This document shows, piece after piece, positions 32,039 through 34,161 of a DNA stretch of 34,161 nt (its first letter is position 1; every line of letters starts with the position of its first letter). Below the pieces are notes generated by a model. That model made no database searches. It worked only from the letters and a program-made list of their open reading frames with translations, and had not been told where the DNA came from. The position numbers and the translations under genes are program-made. The DNA comes from Planctomycetota bacterium (GTDB lineage: Bacteria > Planctomycetota > MHYJ01 > JACPRB01), in contig JACQVR010000016.1 in the NCBI GenBank assembly GCA_016209705.1, positions 1 to 34,161 on the forward strand, written 5' to 3'.

Positions 32039-32839
32039 ATGATGCGGTTCTGGAGCGTGGGCGTGATCGCCCTGGGATGGATGGCTTCTGAAGGATCCGG
32101 GCGCGACGTCGCGACGAAAAAACAAGACCCGCCGGAGATGAAGTCACTGGATCTCGGCGGCGGCGTGAAGATGGAGTTCGTCCGGATCGTGGCGGGAACG
32201 TTCAACATGGGAAGCGACATCGGACGCGAGGACGAAAAGCCGGTGCACCAGGTGACGATCTCCAAGGACTTCTGGATGCAGTCGAAGGAGACCACGCAGG
32301 CGCAATGGAAGGCGCTGATGGGCGGCGAGAACCCGTCGCAGTTCAAGGGAGACGACCTCCCGGTGGAGCGAGTGAGCTGGGAAGAATGCCAGACATTCCT
32401 GGCCAAGCTCATGGAGAAGACGGAAGAACAACTCAAGGGGCTCAAGCCCGCGCTCCCCACGGAAGCGGAGTGGGAGTACGCGTGTCGGGCGGGATCGACC
32501 ACGAAATGGTATTTCGGCGATGACCCGGCCACGTTGGGCGATCATGCGTGGCACCGCAGCAACGCGGACATGAAGACGCATCCCGTCGGGCAGAAGACGC
32601 CGAACGAGTGGGGTCTCTACGACATGCACGGCAATGTGTGGGAGTGGTGCAACGGGTGGTACGATATATACCCCGCCAAAGCCGAGACGGATCCGAAGGG
32701 ACCCACCAGCGGGAACGGCCAGTGCTTGCGCGGCGGGGGCTGGAACAGCGAAGTCGACTACACGAGCTCCTCGATTCGAGATCGCTATGCTCCGACGAGC
32801 CGACGGTATTATATCGGGTTCCGGGTGGCGCTGCGTTAG
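32039..32839 (+). CDS. SUMF1/formylglycine-generating-enzyme-like domain protein, catalytic Cys absent
   Basis: The 266-residue protein has a short leader and one SUMF1 domain: MEFVRIVAGTFNMGSDIGRE, DLPVERVSWEECQTFLAKL, LPTEAEWEYACRAGSTTKWY, MHGNVWEWCNGWYD and CLRGGGWNSEVDYTSSSIRD…GFRVALR. In true formylglycine-generating enzymes the last segment carries the copper-binding cysteine pair; here it reads SSSIRDRYAP, so sulfatase activation is unlikely. Such non-catalytic SUMF1 domains are abundant in Planctomycetota and often act as binding domains. GGAGG lies 7 nt before the ATG; the next codon is also ATG. Confidence 0.85.
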   Translation: MMRFWSVGVIALGWMASEGSGRDVATKKQDPPEMKSLDLGGGVKMEFVRIVAGTFNMGSDIGREDEKPVHQVTISKDFWMQSKETTQAQWKALMGGENPSQFKGDDLPVERVSWEECQTFLAKLMEKTEEQLKGLKPALPTEAEWEYACRAGSTTKWYFGDDPATLGDHAWHRSNADMKTHPVGQKTPNEWGLYDMHGNVWEWCNGWYDIYPAKAETDPKGPTSGNGQCLRGGGWNSEVDYTSSSIRDRYAPTSRRYYIGFRVALR

Positions 32840-32874
32840 GAGCGCGTCGGGGTATCGGGTCGTCGCTCCGAAGG

Positions 32875-32899
32875 GCGACGCTTTCAGCGTCGCTTTTTT
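32875..32899 (+). terminator. Terminator of the SUMF1 gene
   Basis: GCGACGCT-TTC-AGCGTCGC, a perfect 8-bp stem with a 3-nt loop, is followed by six T residues. It starts 36 nt after the stop. Confidence 0.9.
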
Positions 32900-32980
32900 C
32901 CTCCGGCACTGCGACCCCGTCAGCGTTGCGGGACCGATCTTGGCAGCTGTGAAGAAATAACTGATGCGATTACGGGTGGA

Positions 32981-33068
32981 AGGCTTGAACCGCCAAATCA
33001 GCCAAACCGCCAAAAGGCCGCGCCAAAAGAGACTCGAATGGCGATTTGGCGTTTTGGCGGTTCATCTT
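32981..33068. repeat. Dispersed palindromic element, copy 2
   Basis: GAACCGCCAAA (32987-32997) and its counterpart GTTTTGGCGGTTC (33051-33063) flank AGCCAAACCGCCAAAAGG, GCGCCAAAAGAGACTCGAAT and GGCGATTTGGCGTT. This is the same element as at 27087-27160, with about 14 extra internal bases (an additional GCCAAAAG unit). It again lies between convergent genes. Confidence 0.75.
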
Positions 33069-33091
33069 CCGCCCCCCCGGCTCCACGCCGA

Positions 33092-33119
33092 CGAAAAGGC
33101 CCGTCCTGGCGGACGGGCC
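33092..33119 (-). terminator. Terminator of the esterase gene
   Basis: On the minus strand GGCCCGTCC-GCCA-GGACGGGCC is a perfect 9-bp stem with a 4-nt loop (33098-33119) and is followed by TTTTCG. It starts 37 nt after the esterase stop. Confidence 0.85.
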
Positions 33120-33156
33120 GTTCGAAATCTCAGAATGACGATCCGATGAGGCGGTC

Positions 33157-34161
33157 CTAATCCTCCTCCTTCCCGCTCTCGTCGTCTTTTTCCGTCTCCT
33201 TCTCGCCTTCTTTCTTCTTCCCGAAAAACTTCTCGAGCACTTTGGGCAGCATGTTCTGGTTGAGCCTGTTGGTATGCCCTTCCCCCTTGATCACCGTGTT
33301 GGAGACCTGGTAGCCTCGCGCCTTCAGGACCTTTTCCACGCCTTTATTTTCCCGCACGCCGTTCGCGTCCTTGCTGCCCGCGTACAGGAAAAAGCGCTGC
33401 GGCTGCTTTTCATTCGGCGTTTCCGCCAGTTCTTTCTTCCACTTGGGGAGTTTCAGGGCGTACACCATCGCTCCGACCACGTTGCCGAAGAGATCCGGAT
33501 GGCGGGCTCCCATGGTCAAGGACCACGGCCCTCCATTGGAACTGCCGAACACGATCCGCTCCATGCGATTCGCGCTCGCGCCGAATTCCTTTTCGGCCCA
33601 AGGCAGCACTTCCTCGACGAACCACTTCTCGTGCTTCAGAAAATCCTCCGGGCTTACCTGGGGCACATATTCCTTCATCCGCATGTTGGGGCCGTGGTTG
33701 ATCGCGACGATGATGACCGGCGGAATCCGGCCGTCCGCAATCAGGCGTTCCACCAGCTTCGTGCGGACATTGAGCATGCCGTCGCTGGTATAGAACACCG
33801 GATAGGTCTTCTTCGGATCGTGGCCCGGCGGAAGCCAAACCTGCACTCTCCGGGTCGCGCCGATGTGCTTGCTTTCATATTTGATCGACTTTTGAACCGC
33901 CTTCGGGGCGGGTTCCGAATCGGACTCGTCTTTCGCGACGGGTTCATCTTCCTTCTTCCCGGAAGACCCGGAGGAATCCGGCTTCTTCTCGGGAGGCGCG
34001 GAGAGCCCTGCCGGCTCGCCGATCAACTGGACCGCGTCGATCTCGTTCCAGCCTTCCACGGACTCCGTGTCCAGCGTGACGCGGATCACCCGCGTGGCGA
34101 AGGCCGGCGGATCGAACGATACGTCCAAGTATCCGGGGCTTTCTTCGTTGGTGTCCTTGCC
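33157..34161 (-). CDS. Putative esterase (enterochelin-esterase-like alpha/beta hydrolase), N-terminus outside window
   Basis: The frame is open to the window edge, giving 334 codons. The first 60 residues (SFDPPAFATRVIRVTLDTES, GWNEIDAVQLIGEP) are the end of a discoidin-like beta domain. An acidic Ser/Lys linker leads to the esterase D/Fes-type hydrolase: ATRRVQVWLPPGHDPKKTYP, VIIVAINHGPNMRMKEYVPQ, the nucleophile elbow FGSSNGGPWS, and GEGHTNRLNQN with the catalytic His. The C-terminal 25 residues are Lys/Glu-rich and low in complexity. Likely a secreted carbohydrate or aryl esterase; the substrate is unknown. Confidence 0.85.
   Translation of the reverse strand, partial: GKDTNEESPGYLDVSFDPPAFATRVIRVTLDTESVEGWNEIDAVQLIGEPAGLSAPPEKKPDSSGSSGKKEDEPVAKDESDSEPAPKAVQKSIKYESKHIGATRRVQVWLPPGHDPKKTYPVFYTSDGMLNVRTKLVERLIADGRIPPVIIVAINHGPNMRMKEYVPQVSPEDFLKHEKWFVEEVLPWAEKEFGASANRMERIVFGSSNGGPWSLTMGARHPDLFGNVVGAMVYALKLPKWKKELAETPNEKQPQRFFLYAGSKDANGVRENKGVEKVLKARGYQVSNTVIKGEGHTNRLNQNMLPKVLEKFFGKKKEGEKETEKDDESGKEED

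Noticed and set aside
32740..32839. Active formylglycine-generating enzyme
   Set aside because: The C-terminal segment that should carry the catalytic cysteine pair reads SSSIRDRYAP, so only the fold is supported.

Overview
The window reads as one chromosomal contig of a GC-rich, probably Gram-negative uncultured bacterium. Its gene-family mix resembles Planctomycetota or a similar large-genome phylum: a seven-blade WD40 protein, a sigma factor fused to a membrane anchor, a SUMF1-domain protein, a HEAT plus von Willebrand A secreted protein, DUF2092-like plus thioredoxin proteins, an outer-membrane barrel peptidase and several lipoproteins. This placement is an inference; no rRNA or marker gene is present. 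UGA is the normal stop of many genes here.

Layout. 1-430: the 5' end of an IS630-type transposase at the edge. 430-4370: a MocR-type regulator divergent from a group II PLP decarboxylase, then a lipoprotein and an FmdB zinc ribbon. 4375-6950: a two-gene aromatic operon, a DAHP synthase-prephenate dehydratase fusion overlapping an AroH chorismate mutase by ATGA. 7.1-10 kb: an ACR3 fragment, a small membrane protein, a kelch lipoprotein and a recombinase chimera. 10-14.2 kb: the WD40 protein and the membrane-tethered sigma factor. 14.3-18.9 kb: phosphatidylserine synthase, a broken PIN toxin-antitoxin pair, an RRM protein and a divergently regulated arsR-arsM pair. 19-21.8 kb: a zincin/TolB propeller/beta-barrel protein. 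21.8-24.1 kb: an eroded accessory region containing an orphan Tae1-type (Tse1-like) amidase and several gene remnants, including an internally deleted haem-NO-binding gene. 24.1-34.16 kb: a secreted nuclease/phosphatase-fold lipoprotein, the HEAT-VWA protein, a thioredoxin fusion, an MFS transporter, a cytochrome c, a DSP-type phosphatase, the SUMF1 protein and a partial esterase.

Most notable: two minus-strand genes are each interrupted by one in-frame UGA exactly where the family has its catalytic cysteine. In the TlpA-like thioredoxin (27193-29100) the CxxC motif becomes UGWC. In the DSP/PTP phosphatase (31269-31808) the HCx5R signature becomes HU-SGGSN-R. Both proteins continue in frame with well-conserved sequence, and a small hairpin starts 11-12 nt after each UGA. 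The best reading is two selenoproteins 3.7 kb apart; the phosphatase with Sec as nucleophile is the more unusual.

A second theme is a small Cys-x2-Cys protein family present four times on the same strand (14706-14945, 15994-16080, 21803-22042, 22662-22745). One copy looks intact and three are degraded. Pairs of copies bracket pssA and tae1, and one has replaced the 3' part of the PIN toxin gene.
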